Below the pieces are notes generated by a model. It ran no database searches. It was not told the DNA's origin and saw only the letters and a program-made list of their open reading frames with translations. The position numbers were made by a program, and so were the translations under genes. Source: Sorangium aterium (GTDB lineage Bacteria > Myxococcota_A > Polyangia > Polyangiales > Polyangiaceae). From it: a stretch of DNA of 64,000 bases. Below are positions 1 through 9,213 of the stretch, piece by piece. The stretch spans positions 372,001 through 436,000 of the forward strand of contig NZ_JAQNDK010000002.1 of NCBI RefSeq assembly GCF_028368935.1, written 5' to 3'. The first letter of the stretch is position 1; each line of letters starts with the position of its first letter.

Positions 1-890
1 TCGACGTCCTCGGCCGCCCCGAGCGCGGTCCCCGCGGTCGCGGCCGTTGCAGCTCCCGCTGCAGCACCGCGGCGCAGCCCATCGACGAGGTCCTCGCCCC
101 GTGCGAGCGCAACGGCGATCCCCGCGACCATGGAGTCGCCCGAGCCCACCGTGCTGCGCGCCTGGACCCGCGGCGAGCGCACGCGCCACGCCCGCTCACC
201 GGACGCACAGACAGCCCCCTCCGCGCCCATCGAGATCACCACGGCGGCGATACCCCGGAGCGACAGCTCGCGCGCGGCTCCGATCACCGTCGCCAAGTCG
301 GGGAGCCTGCGTCCGAGGAGCTGTTCCGCCTCCTGCACGTTCGGCTTGATGACGTCGGGATGCGCGGCCACGCCGAGACGCAGGGGCTCGCCGTCCGCAT
401 CGAGGATCACCTTGACACCCTGCTCATGGCTTCTGGCGATGAAGCCGGCATAGGTGTCGGGTGACATCCCGGGCGGCAGGCTGCCGGCGAGGACGAGCAC
501 GCGCACGCCGCGAAGCCAGAAGCGGACCATGCTGTCGAGCGTGGCGACGTCCGCCGCGCTCACCCGGGCTCCGGGCCCATGGAAGCTGGTGACCACACCG
601 GCATCGTCGATGATGGTCATGTTCACGCGTGTGAGCCCCGGGACCTGCACGAAGTGGTATTGGACGCCTTCCGCGCGCAGCGCCCGCTCGATGATGGCGC
701 CGGTCTCTCCGGCCAGGAAGCCGAAGGCGATGGTGGGCCACCCGAGCCGGTGCGCCATGCGCGAGGCGTTGATGCCCTTGCCTGCCGGGTCGAAATGCGT
801 CTCGCGTGTTCGGTTGACGGCGCCGAGCTCTACGCGATCGAGCCAGTCCGTTTGATCGACGGCTGGATTCGGCGTCAGCGTGAGGATCAT
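1..890 (-). CDS. pfkB: PfkB-family sugar-phosphate kinase (C-terminus off the window edge)
   Basis: ATP-dependent kinase of the PfkB/ribokinase fold, probably acting on fructose-1-phosphate, fructose-6-phosphate or tagatose-6-phosphate. The reading frame starts at an ATG preceded by AAGGAG and stays open to base 1, giving 296 codons. The N-terminus (MILTLTPNPAVDQT) is typical of the 1-phosphofructokinase/Pfk-2 branch. The substrate-binding AGKGIN segment lies near residue 40, and the PfkB signature with the catalytic Asp (VGSGDSMVAG) near residue 250. About 10-20 residues are probably missing beyond the edge. It lies on the same strand as the MgtA ATPase gene but 312 bases away. PfkB, a P-type ATPase and universal stress proteins co-occur in the mycobacterial DosR regulon, which hints at a hypoxia role (inference). 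Substrate is not decidable from sequence. Confidence 0.9.
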   Translation of the reverse strand, partial: MILTLTPNPAVDQTDWLDRVELGAVNRTRETHFDPAGKGINASRMAHRLGWPTIAFGFLAGETGAIIERALRAEGVQYHFVQVPGLTRVNMTIIDDAGVVTSFHGPGARVSAADVATLDSMVRFWLRGVRVLVLAGSLPPGMSPDTYAGFIARSHEQGVKVILDADGEPLRLGVAAHPDVIKPNVQEAEQLLGRRLPDLATVIGAARELSLRGIAAVVISMGAEGAVCASGERAWRVRSPRVQARSTVGSGDSMVAGIAVALARGEDLVDGLRRGAAAGAATAATAGTALGAAEDV

Positions 891-1202
891 GCCACCCAGC
901 TCCTTCCCCCGTGGTCTCCGGTGACGCTCGTCGTCGGACGAGTTCCGGTGCAAACCTCGTGCCGCGAAGTCGACGCGGGCGGGCGAGGATCGTCGAGCTG
1001 TGCTCCGGAGGCTCGGCGTCCCCGGCGAAGGCGCCCGCACCCGCTCCTACCCTCGGCCGTCAACCGGGTGCTCAACCAGCCCGACGACGGCGGCGTCCCC
1101 TTCTGACGCGGGAGCTCCTCGCTCGACGCTGCGCGTCCCTCCCTCTTCGTGCGCGGGGGTCCCTTCATTCTCGCGGTTATCCATCCGCCTCTCTCCACCT
1201 GC
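891..1202. other. Intergenic region upstream of pfkB
   Basis: This 312-base stretch separates the end of the MgtA-type ATPase gene from the pfkB start on the same strand. It must carry the pfkB leader, and AAGGAG lies just before its ATG. I see no convincing gene, hairpin terminator or named operator in it. The open frames crossing it are arginine-rich shadow frames. Confidence 0.4.
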
Positions 1203-3701
1203 CTACGCCAGGACGTGGTGCCGGTAGAACCACCGTTTTACCAACTCGACCGTAGCGAGATAGGTCACCACGAGCGGGACCAAGATGGCAAAGAACGCCA
1301 TCGGCAGTGGCTCGAAGCCAATCTTCGCGCCGATGGTCGTGAAGGGCAGAAGCACGGCGAGCGCAACCACCGCCAGCGACGTGAGCAGAAGCGGGCGACT
1401 GGGGCGCGTTCGCAACGGATTGCCCTGTGTGCGAATGATGAAGATGACGAGCACCTGGGTCGCAAGCGACTCGACGAACCACCCCGTGTGAAAGAGCCGC
1501 TCGTTGCGGGGGAAGAGGCGGAGCAGCAGAAAAAAAGTTGCGAAGTCGAACACCGAGCTGACGGGCCCGATCACCATCATGAATTTGCGAATGAAGGCCA
1601 TGCCCCATCGGTGAGGACGAGCCACGAACGCATCATCCACCTTGTCCGTGGGGATTGGGACCTCGGACACGTCGTACAGGAAGTTGTTCACTAGGATCTG
1701 CATCGGGAGCATCGGTAGGAAAGGCAGAAAGACGGACGCGCCGGCCATGCTGAACATGTTTCCGAAGTTCGAGCTCGTTCCCATCAGGATGTACTTGATG
1801 ATGTTGCCGAGCGTCCGGCGTCCCTCAAGCACGCCTTCCTTGACGACGGCCAGATCGCGATCGAGCAGGATGAGATCAGCGGCATCCTTCGCTACGTCCA
1901 CCGCGCCGTCCACGGAGATCCCGACATCGGCCGAATGGAGCGAGGGGGCGTCGTTGATGCCGTCCCCGAGATAGCCGACCACGTGGCCTCGCTTCTTGAA
2001 GGCAAGGATGACCCGGTCCTTCTGCGCGGGATTGAGCCGGCAGAACAGGTTGGTGGTTTCGACGCGCGCCTCCAGCGCTTGCTCGTCGAGACTCTGAAGC
2101 TCGATTCCCGTGAGCACTCCTCGAATGGGAACGCCGACGTGCCGGCAGACGTGCTGGGCGACGAGCTCGTTGTCCCCCGTTACGATGACCACGGACACTC
2201 CCACCTCGGCGAGCCCGCGCATGGTTGCACCGGCACTCTCCTTCGGAGGGTCCTCGAACACCGCGAACCCGGCGAACACCAGATTCATCTCGTCGCGGAT
2301 GACGATGTGCTGGCACTCGGGGGCCTCGGCCTTCCATGCGATTCCGAGCACCCGGTACCCTTCGCGGCCGAGCGCCTCGAACCGCTCGACCAGCGCGCGT
2401 CGAGTGGCGTCATCTATCGGCCGAAGCTCCGTGGGGCCGTTCGCCTCATACTGCGTCGACAGCTCGAGAATGTCCTCGAATGCCCCCTTGATGACGAGGA
2501 GACGCGTGTGGCTCCTTCCGACCAATACGGAGACCCGCCTCCGCTCAAAGTCAAATGGCACCTCGTCGATCTTCTCCCATGCCCGGACGTCGACCTCTTC
2601 GTGGCGGAGGATCGCCTCATCCATCGGGCTCCGCAGGCCGGTCTCGAACTGGCTGTTGAGGTATGCGAGCTCGAGCACGCGCGCGCTCTCTCGGCCCTGC
2701 GCGTCGAGATGCTGGTCGAGCTTGATTCGCGCTTCCGTGAGGGTGCCCGTCTTGTCTGTGCAAAGGACGTCCATGCTCCCGAGATCGTGGATGGCCGCCA
2801 GCCGCTTGACCAACACCTTCCTACTCGACATGCGCATCGCACCTCGGGCCAGCGTCACGGAGACGACCATGGGGAGGAGCTCGGGGGTCAGGCCGACGGC
2901 GAGCGCGATGGCGAAGAGGAACGTCTCCAGCCAGGGTCGATCGCGAATGAGGTTCACGAAGATGACGAAAAGGACCATCAGCATCGCGAGCCGCAGAATG
3001 AGCAGACCGAAGTTCTTCGTGCCGCTCTCGAACGCAGTGGGGAGCGTCCGTCGCGTGAGCGCAAGGCCGATCTGGCCGATGGAGGTGCGTGAGCCGGTCT
3101 GGGTGACGACAGCCCTTCCGCTGCCGCTCACGACCGACGTGCCCATGAATACCGTTCCGGTGGCCGCTGCCACCTCCCCGGGATCTCCGCTCGGGCCGGG
3201 GCGCTTCTCGACAGGATAGGGCTCGCCGGTCAGGAGCGCCTGGTTGAGGAAGAGGTCCCGGGCTTCGAGAAGAGTCCCATCTGCGGGCACCAGGTCGCCG
3301 GCGGAAAGGAGCACCACGTCGCCTGAGACGACCTCCTCTGCCGGCACCTCACGAATTTTCCCGTCGCGGACGACCGACGCGCGGACGCTGGCTGCCTTGC
3401 GCAACTTGTCGGCGGCGCGCCCGGCTCGGTGCTCCTGGACGAAGTCCATGGTGACGCTGAGCGCCACCATGACCATGATGATCGATGCGCTGACAAAGTC
3501 CCCCGTCGCTGCCTCCATCGTGCTCGCCGCGAGCAAGAGAATGACCAGCGGGTTCTTGAATCGAGCGAGAAGCTGAAGGACGAGCGCGCGCCTTTGCCGT
3601 GCCTCCAAGACGTTTGGCCCGTGGAGGGCCAGCCGCTCCGAGGCTTCGGCCTCTGACAAGCCCGTGGCCGCGTTCGCGCAGCTGGGCGCGTCGGCAATCA
3701 T
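1203..3701 (-). CDS. mgtA: MgtA-type P-type ATPase (magnesium/cation transporter)
   Basis: Type III P-type ATPase of the MgtA/MgtB branch, 832 residues, which moves Mg2+ (possibly other divalent cations) into the cytoplasm across the inner membrane. In order: a short cation-ATPase N domain (LSEAEASERLALHGPN), membrane helices starting NPLVILLLAAST, an actuator-domain TGEP loop, the phosphorylation site CTDKTGTLTE, a nucleotide-binding domain, TGDN, the hinge GDGINDAPSLHSADVG, and a C-terminal group of helices. Its ATG overlaps the stop of the upstream UPF0104 gene as ATGA, so the two were probably translationally coupled, which decides this start. It is slightly shorter than enteric MgtA (about 900) at the N-terminus. 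No M-box-like leader is visible because the gene sits inside an operon. The ion cannot be proved from sequence. Confidence 0.93.
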   Translation of the reverse strand: MIADAPSCANAATGLSEAEASERLALHGPNVLEARQRRALVLQLLARFKNPLVILLLAASTMEAATGDFVSASIIMVMVALSVTMDFVQEHRAGRAADKLRKAASVRASVVRDGKIREVPAEEVVSGDVVLLSAGDLVPADGTLLEARDLFLNQALLTGEPYPVEKRPGPSGDPGEVAAATGTVFMGTSVVSGSGRAVVTQTGSRTSIGQIGLALTRRTLPTAFESGTKNFGLLILRLAMLMVLFVIFVNLIRDRPWLETFLFAIALAVGLTPELLPMVVSVTLARGAMRMSSRKVLVKRLAAIHDLGSMDVLCTDKTGTLTEARIKLDQHLDAQGRESARVLELAYLNSQFETGLRSPMDEAILRHEEVDVRAWEKIDEVPFDFERRRVSVLVGRSHTRLLVIKGAFEDILELSTQYEANGPTELRPIDDATRRALVERFEALGREGYRVLGIAWKAEAPECQHIVIRDEMNLVFAGFAVFEDPPKESAGATMRGLAEVGVSVVIVTGDNELVAQHVCRHVGVPIRGVLTGIELQSLDEQALEARVETTNLFCRLNPAQKDRVILAFKKRGHVVGYLGDGINDAPSLHSADVGISVDGAVDVAKDAADLILLDRDLAVVKEGVLEGRRTLGNIIKYILMGTSSNFGNMFSMAGASVFLPFLPMLPMQILVNNFLYDVSEVPIPTDKVDDAFVARPHRWGMAFIRKFMMVIGPVSSVFDFATFFLLLRLFPRNERLFHTGWFVESLATQVLVIFIIRTQGNPLRTRPSRPLLLTSLAVVALAVLLPFTTIGAKIGFEPLPMAFFAILVPLVVTYLATVELVKRWFYRHHVLA

Positions 3702-4752
3702 GTTGCCGTTCGTGCCCCCGCGCGAGAAGCCCCGCGCGAGAAGACGAGGCCGGGTACCATCGGAAGCCAGAAGCTGAGCCCTCGGAACAGCAGCGTCGCC
3801 GCCAGCGCCACGGCGAGCGGCACCCCCGCGACCTTTAACGTCAAGACCGACGCCGCTTCGAAGGCGCCCAGACCTCCGGGGACGATGCTGATCGTCCGAA
3901 GGAGCGTGGAGACCATGAAGCTGACGAACACCCCGGTGGGAGACGCCGTCTCGCCGAGCGCGCGGATGAGCACCCAGACCGTGGCGGTGTCGAGCAAGAC
4001 GATCGCGAGCTGGAACAATCCGCTCTTGACGATCAGAGGCACGCTGCGCGCGAGCTTCGGGTCCGCTTGGCCAAGGAGCGCCAACGCGTGTTTGAGGAGG
4101 GGAAGGCGCTTGAGCCATTTGGGACCGACGCTGCTCCGACCCGACAGCACGAGGGCGGCCGCCGTCATCACCGCGCTGAACACACGAAGAAGAGGGCGGC
4201 CGCAATGATGAGCGGGCTCGCGTGACCTCCCACGATTGTGATGAGCACCGCGATTGCGAGGGCCGGAACATAGGCGGCGTAGTACGAGACGGTGTCGACG
4301 ACGACCGCCGCCATGACCACGGCGCGCGAAACCCCGCGCTGCTCGAGCAGCTTGGCAACAACCACCGTTCCGCTGATTCCGGCCGAGGGGAGAGCCTGGT
4401 CGATGAAGAGCTTGGCGAGGCTGAGCTTGAAGGCCGCGGAGAGAGGCACCGAGACCTTCGCAGCACGCGTGACGACCCGCCAGGTCTCGCCCTGCGCGAG
4501 ATAGGTGCCGCTTTGAAGGACGATGGCGATCGCGAGCCACCACGGCTGTGCCCTTTCAGTGATGCGCGCGAGCTCTCGCTCCTCCGGGAAGTGGAGCGCG
4601 ACGATGATGACCGCAGCGAGCATGGCGAGGCCGAAGATCCAGGAGAACCATCGGAGCGCACGATGTGCGGTGCGGTGCTCTTCCGTCTCCGGAAAGGGAT
4701 CGGCACCACCCAACGCCTCGTCGTGCCCGTCACCATCCACGCGCGAGGTCAT
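3698..4752 (-). pseudogene. UPF0104/LPG-synthase-like flippase-domain membrane protein, frameshifted
   Basis: Integral membrane protein of the UPF0104 (YbhN, lysylphosphatidylglycerol synthase transmembrane) family, which is linked to lipid handling. The first part runs from an ATG at 4752 to about 4182 (WWLAIAIVLQSGTYLAQ, then ALPSAGISGTVVV, typical of the family). The second part continues in another frame to 3698 and carries the family signature VPGGLGAFEAA. The shift falls at about 4181-4184, where an extra GT dinucleotide (CACACG on the plus strand) breaks the frame. Removing it restores one reading frame of about 350 codons. Either a real lesion or a sequencing error is possible. The stop overlaps the mgtA ATG (ATGA). 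The start also overlaps an upstream stop (ATGA). Confidence 0.75.
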
Positions 4753-4998
4753 GATGGCCTCTCGTGTGCCGTGGCGCTGGCCGCTTCGTTCTGGGGCAAC
4801 CGCGTCACGTCTTCGGGGAACCTTTCGCCTTTCCAGCGCGAAACTTACCTTCCCCTGCGCCGCCTGCACGGCAGGAAGCTGGTGCAACGGGTCCACAGCG
4901 TGGCGATCTGCCTCAACCATGCGCTCGATCCCTTCGAGGTGACCGGCGATCCGCCTGAGCCGTGCGCGAGTGCTCTGCTTGGTCCCCGGGTTCATCAT
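4749..4998 (-). pseudogene. Degenerate CsoR/FrmR-family metal-sensing repressor
   Basis: The N-terminal half reads MMNPGTKQSTRARLRRIAGH followed by LEGIERMVEADRHAVD, which matches the DUF156 (CsoR/RcnR/FrmR) helix pattern in which a Cys normally follows the DRY/DRH element. Here the Cys is Ala, and the second-helix His/Cys ligand pair is not recognisable. The current frame runs on into the UPF0104 frame. A different frame ends in a TGA that overlaps the UPF0104 ATG as ATGA, which suggests the original gene ended there and has since shifted, perhaps at the CCCC run near 4807. It looks like a decayed regulator of the following two genes. Family assignment is moderate. Loss of metal ligands is directly visible. 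Confidence 0.45.
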
Positions 4999-5312
4999 GG
5001 CCGTACATCTCCGGGCAGCATGCCCCCCTCCGCCCTGGGGTATGCATGATTCGCGCAATTGGCATGCCGTGCAGGCCTGAAGTGGTCGAAACCCGACCAG
5101 GCTCGACCTTGGTCGCCGCCGGACGGCGGCGGGTCAGCGCAGATCTTGCGTGTCAACCGGCCGATGAGCAGAACGTGCCGCCGGTGCCCAACGGCTTTGA
5201 ACGTCCCCTCGTGGCGCGCCCGACGCCACCGAGACGAAGCCACTTCACGAGCGCCACGTTCTCGGCGGCGGACCGGGAACCTTGGCACTGGCACATACGG
5301 TGCGTAGCGTAG

Positions 5313-5481
5313 CTCTACTGCGGGAAGTTGCCCCGGATCAGAAGAAAAACCGCCAAGCCGCCAAGGACGCCAAGGGGAGAAGGGGAAGGGGGCCGTCCGG
5401 GCATCCCCCCTATTCCCCGGTTTTCTTGGCGCCCTTGGCGGCTTGGCGGTTCGCTTCCCCGGCCGACTTCCCGCAGTAGAG
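5313..5481. repeat. Nested inverted repeat with CCGCCAAG words (dispersed-repeat type)
   Basis: Outer arms CTCTACTGCGGGAAGT (5313-5328) and its exact complement (5466-5481) enclose inner arms at 5348-5374 and 5425-5451, which are complementary over 27 bases with one mismatch and are made of GCCAAG/CCGCCAAGG words. The central loop is about 50 bases. Similar CCGCCAAGNNGCCAAG palindromes are, to my recollection, scattered through genomes of myxobacteria and other large-genome bacteria, so this may be a mobile non-coding element. Nothing else recognisable is in the gene-free stretch 5059-5489. Confidence 0.8.
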
Positions 5482-5489
5482 GTAGGCTC

Positions 5490-5570
5490 ATGGTTGAGCG
5501 CGGCTCGCCGACGTTGTTCTATGTTCGAGGCGTGCCGATCCGGGCCCATTGGACGCTGTTTCTCGTGTCG
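5490..5570 (+). pseudogene. 5' fragment of a membrane metalloprotease-like (M50) or related gene
   Basis: An ATG opens about 27 codons whose product (SPTLFYVRGVPIRAHWTLFL) resembles the N-terminus of site-2-protease (M50) proteins, where a pattern like 'GIPIRVHWTF' enters the first membrane helix. The similarity stops abruptly at about 5570. About 65 bases further on, the duplicated nitric oxide reductase block begins, in the opposite orientation. I read this as a gene truncated by the rearrangement that brought in the duplicate. The match is short, so the family call is weak. Confidence 0.3.
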
Positions 5571-5637
5571 TCTCGTGGCGGCTCCGCCATCGCATCGATG
5601 GGTTCGGCGGTCGAGAGGTCGAGAACTCCAGCACGAC

Positions 5638-8030
5638 GCTCTACCGCGCCTGGAATAGCCGCTCTAGGCGCGACGACCGCCTCGGGCGAACGCGGCCAGG
5701 CCCCTGGCGAGCGCCCTCGTCACGAGCGCGGCGGCGAGGCCGAGGATCCCGAACTCAGCGAGGCCGTGGTTCCGCAGCGCGACCGCCCCGACGATGCAAT
5801 CGCCCACGAGCAGGACCACGAGCGAAAGGCCGAGGTGAAACCGGCGCGCGTCGTCGTGCGGCCACCCGGGCGCGGGCTCGGCCCTGGATCCTCCGAACGC
5901 CTGGATCCCGGCGGCGATCCGCGCGGCGGGCATCAGGTAGCGCAGCGCGAAGAGCGCGAGCCCGGCGGCCAGCATGCCATAGACGCCCATCATCGAGGCG
6001 TGCCCGTGGTTGGCCGTCAGCGCGGTGCCGATCTCGTAATAGGACACGATCGGCAGGTTGATCAGGAACCCGAAGATCCCGGCCCCCAGGAAGTTCCAGA
6101 ACCCCACGGCCATCAGGAACATGATCGCCCAGCGATGCGGGAAGGGCTTCGTCGACTGTTCGCCTTGCACGATCCCCAGGCGGAGGAAGGTCCACGCCTC
6201 CACCGTGAGGAAGGTCAACGGGATCACCTCCGCGGCCGAGAAGAAGGCGCCGAGCGCCATGTGCTCCACGGGCGTGCCGGAGAAGTACAGATGGTGCATG
6301 GTGCCGATCACCCCGCCCGCCGAATAGAGGATGACCTCCAGGTAGATGAGCCGCAGCGCGATCGCCTCGGCCACCACCCCCAGCAGGACGAAGAGATAGG
6401 CCACCATGAGCGTGGTGAACAGCTCGAGGAAGTCCTCCACCCAGAGGTGCACCACCCAGAAGTGCCAGAAGTCGGTGCTCGTGAAGTTTGCGCGCGGGTG
6501 CGCGAGGAGGCCCACGGCGTAGAAGGCCGGGATGGCCAGCGCGGCGAAGAAGAAGAGCCAGGGCATGTTGCCCCGGTGCTCGACGGCGAGCCGACCCCGG
6601 AGCACGCGGAAGAGCAGCGCCACCCAGGAGAACAGGCCGAGCGTCAGGAGCACCTGCCAGAAGCGGCCCAGATCGAGGTACTCGAACCCTTGGAGCGCGA
6701 ACCAGATGCTGTCCGAGGCGCCGTGGATGGCGAGGAGCTCGCCGAGGAGGCTGCCCGCGACGACGATGACGAGCGCCCCGAGCAGACCATAGGCGAGCCA
6801 CTTCTGGCCTCTCGGCTCGCGCCCGCTGATCATGGGCGCGATGAAGATGCCCGCGCCGAGATAGGAGACCGCGACCCAGAAGATGGCGAGCTGCAGGTGC
6901 CAGGTGCGCACCAGGTTGAAGGGGAAGGCACCGGCCAGGTTGATGCCGAAGAAGCTGGACAGATCGGCGCGATAATGCTGCGTGGCGCCTCCGAGGACGG
7001 ACTGGAGGGTGAACAGCAGCGCCATGACCAGGAAGAACCACGCCGTCGCGCGCTGGGCCGGGGTCAAGGCGACCTCGCCCGGCTGGCGGAAGCTGGCCGG
7101 TGCCCTTCCCGCCCGTGCCAACCGAGGAAGCGCCATCGTCCGAAGACCGCGAAGAGCAAGCCGATCCCGCCGAGGAGCGCGATGAGCGAGAGCACGCTCC
7201 ATACCACCACTTCGCCCGTGGGCTGGTTCCGGACGAGCGGCTCTGGAGGCCAGTTGTTGGTGTACGAGTAGGCCTCTCCGGGTCGCTCCGCCGCGGCGGT
7301 CCAGGCCGTCCAGGCGAAGAACGCGGTGAGCTGCGAGAGCTCGCGCGCGTCCGAGAAGAGGCCTGAGCGCAGGCCGTGCTTGCCGCTGGGCTGGGCGAAG
7401 AAGCGGCGATAGTGATCCTTCAGCAGCTCGAAGGCCTCTGCCTGGGCATCGGTGAAGACCAGCGTCCCTGTCGCGGGATCATAGCGGTTTCGACGAAAAT
7501 CGCCGACGGTGCGCGCGAGCGCCTCCGCCGAGCCCGCGCCGCCGTAGCGAGATGCGGCGTGGGAGGCGGCCCCGGCGGAGGTAATCGGCGGTGAAATCCG
7601 GGCCGAGGTAGGCGCCGTGGCCGAAGACGGATCCGTATTCCATGAGCCCGTTGCGCAGGAACAGCTCCTGGCCCGTGAGCACGTCTTCGCCCGTGAACAG
7701 AATGCGCCCGGCAGGGTCGACCACCCGGGCGGGGATGTGTGGCTGTGCCGCGTAGGTGCGGTAGGCGAGCAGGCCGAGCACGAAGAACCCGAGCAGGAAG
7801 ACGAGGGCCGTCGCCTGGACCCAGCCGCGCGAGATGAGGAGGTTTCGCCGTTTGGATGAGCGCGCCATGGGAATGCCGGGAGCAAGCCGCGAAGAGCCCT
7901 CCCGTTCTCCGAGATGACGACCGAGGAGGCTGCGTTGCGCGGCGTTCGTGCCGGGTACGATGATTTGGACGAGAAAGCGGGGGGTCTTTCCGCGGATTCC
8001 TCCTGGCCGCTACCGGCGAGCTTGTCCGCT
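5638..8030 (-). repeat. Direct repeat copy A (damaged nitric oxide reductase locus)
   Basis: This block is nearly identical to 11988-14812 and in the same orientation. The match begins around CTACCGCGCCTGGAATAGCC on the left and fades near 8030 on the right, about 160 bases upstream of the NOR start codon, so the promoter region was copied too. Relative to copy B it lacks 434 bases (copy B 12270-12703; joint at 5920/5921), and it has small indels near 7095 and 7571-7576. About 4 kb of unrelated genes lie between the two copies. Confidence 0.9.
5664..7868 (-). pseudogene. Quinol-type nitric oxide reductase, duplicated and decayed copy
   Basis: Homologue of the intact NOR at 12321-14651. Three lesions are visible. 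An extra base near 7571-7576 shifts the frame after ADYLRR. A missing base near 7095 shifts it again at the start of the main oxidase-like domain. A 434-bp deletion joins the end of helix sequence FALRYLMPAA directly to the internal part of the small downstream membrane protein (RIAAGIQAFGG), removing the last helices of NOR and the start of that gene, and ending at its TAG. The central open stretch still contains the haem and FeB histidines (TWHLQ, HLWVEDF, MHHLYF, NHGHASM). A functional enzyme is unlikely because the N-terminal domain is out of frame and the C-terminal helices are missing. The few substitutions relative to the intact copy suggest recent duplication and decay. Confidence 0.88.
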
Positions 8031-8234
8031 GACGCCGCGGCCAAAGTGATCGCCAAGGCAGTGACGGCGCGCAAGCCGCGCACTCGCTACACCATCTGCC
8101 GCGAGGCCGCGCTGCTCCCTTTGGGGCGATGCCCGGAACGGCGGCGCAGGCCGAAGCGGCGCGCGTCGCGTCGTAGAACAAACGTCTTGCCCACGTCGTC
8201 CGTCGAACATTTCTTTTTCATGCTCCCTCCATGA

Positions 8235-9137
8235 CTATTTGCTGTCCGCGCGGATGAAGTCCACGAACGCGCGAAGCGCCGCGGGCATGTGGCGGCGGCT
8301 CGGATAATAGAGAAAGGGGCCCGGGAAACGCGACCACCAGCGCTCCAGGACCGGCTTCAAGGCGCCGCTCTCGAGGTGCGGGTGCAGCCAGTCTTCGAAC
8401 CAGTAGACGAGGCCGGTGCCCGCGATCGCGGCGTCCACGAGGAGGTCCGTCGCGCTCCCGAGGCTGCCGACGAGCGGGCCGGTCGGGTCGACCTTCACGA
8501 CCTCGCCGTCGCGCTCGAATTCCCACGGGCACAGCGCGCCGTTCGGGAAGCGGCCGCGCAGGCATGCGTGATCGAGGAGCTTGCGCGGATGGGTCGGGCG
8601 CCCGCGCCGCTCGAGGTAGGCGCCCGACGCCGCGAGCGCCAGGCGCTGCTCGCGCTGGCCGATCGGGACGGCGATCATGTCTTTCTCGAGCGTCTCTTCG
8701 TAACGAATGCCTGCGTCGCAGCCTGCGGCGAGGATGTCGACGAGCGTGTCGTCCGCCGTCACCTCGACGCGGATATCTGGATATGCGGCGAGGAACGGCG
8801 GCAAGATCCGTGGGAGCACGAGCCGCGCGGCGACGACGGGGACGTTCAACCGGAGCGTGCCGGCTGCCTTTTCGCTCGTGCTCTTCACGACGTCGAGCGC
8901 CGCTGCGATCTCGGCGAGCGCAGGACCGAGCCGCTCGAGGAGACGCGCGCCTGCCTCGGTCGGCGCGACGCTGCGGGTCGTCCGATGAAGAAGCCGGACG
9001 CCGAGCTCGCCCTCCAGCCGGCGCACCGCCTCGCTCGCGCTCGACGCGCTCGTGCCGCTCGTGCGGCTCGCCTCGCGGAAGCCGCCGGCGCGCGCCACCG
9101 CGGCGAAGACCCGGACATCGTCGAGATCCACTGCCAT
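8235..9137 (-). CDS. LysR-family transcriptional regulator
   Basis: LysR-type regulator of 300 residues. The N-terminal winged helix-turn-helix (residues 1-60: DLDDVRVFAAVARAGGFREA, then SEAVRRLEGELGVRLLHRTT) is canonical, followed by a LysR substrate-binding domain (LRLNVPVVAARLVLPRILPP and onward). It is divergent from an aldo/keto reductase gene with only 76 bases between the two starts, the usual arrangement for a LysR protein controlling its neighbour. A perfect palindrome GTACGGGCCGTAC sits in that gap. The effector is unknown. The 204 bases downstream (8031-8234) hold no gene that I recognise. Confidence 0.93.
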   Translation of the reverse strand: MAVDLDDVRVFAAVARAGGFREASRTSGTSASSASEAVRRLEGELGVRLLHRTTRSVAPTEAGARLLERLGPALAEIAAALDVVKSTSEKAAGTLRLNVPVVAARLVLPRILPPFLAAYPDIRVEVTADDTLVDILAAGCDAGIRYEETLEKDMIAVPIGQREQRLALAASGAYLERRGRPTHPRKLLDHACLRGRFPNGALCPWEFERDGEVVKVDPTGPLVGSLGSATDLLVDAAIAGTGLVYWFEDWLHPHLESGALKPVLERWWSRFPGPFLYYPSRRHMPAALRAFVDFIRADSK

Positions 9138-9150
9138 TGTTCGCCTTTCC

Positions 9151-9163
9151 GTACGGGCCGTAC
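9151..9163. promoter_or_regulatory. Palindromic candidate operator between lysR and aldo/keto reductase genes
   Basis: GTACGGGCCGTAC is a perfect 6-1-6 palindrome in the 76-base divergent gap, 14 bases before the lysR start codon and 51 before the reductase start codon. Position and symmetry fit an autoregulatory/activator LysR site, though it is not a strict T-N11-A box. Inference only. Confidence 0.35.
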
Positions 9164-9213
9164 TGATTCGAGGCTCTTATCATACACCCCGCCGTGGCCT
9201 ACCGTCGACAGCC

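Noticed and set aside
1203-4736. A single 1177-codon frame across the P-ATPase and the UPF0104 region
   Set aside because: Only the part after 3701 matches the ATPase family. The upstream part is Ser/Arg-rich and overlies the real UPF0104 coding frame.
5328-7271. Long plus-strand frame of 647 codons
   Set aside because: Its His/Glu/Arg-rich product is the antisense of the NOR pseudogene; the minus strand shows the real family motifs.
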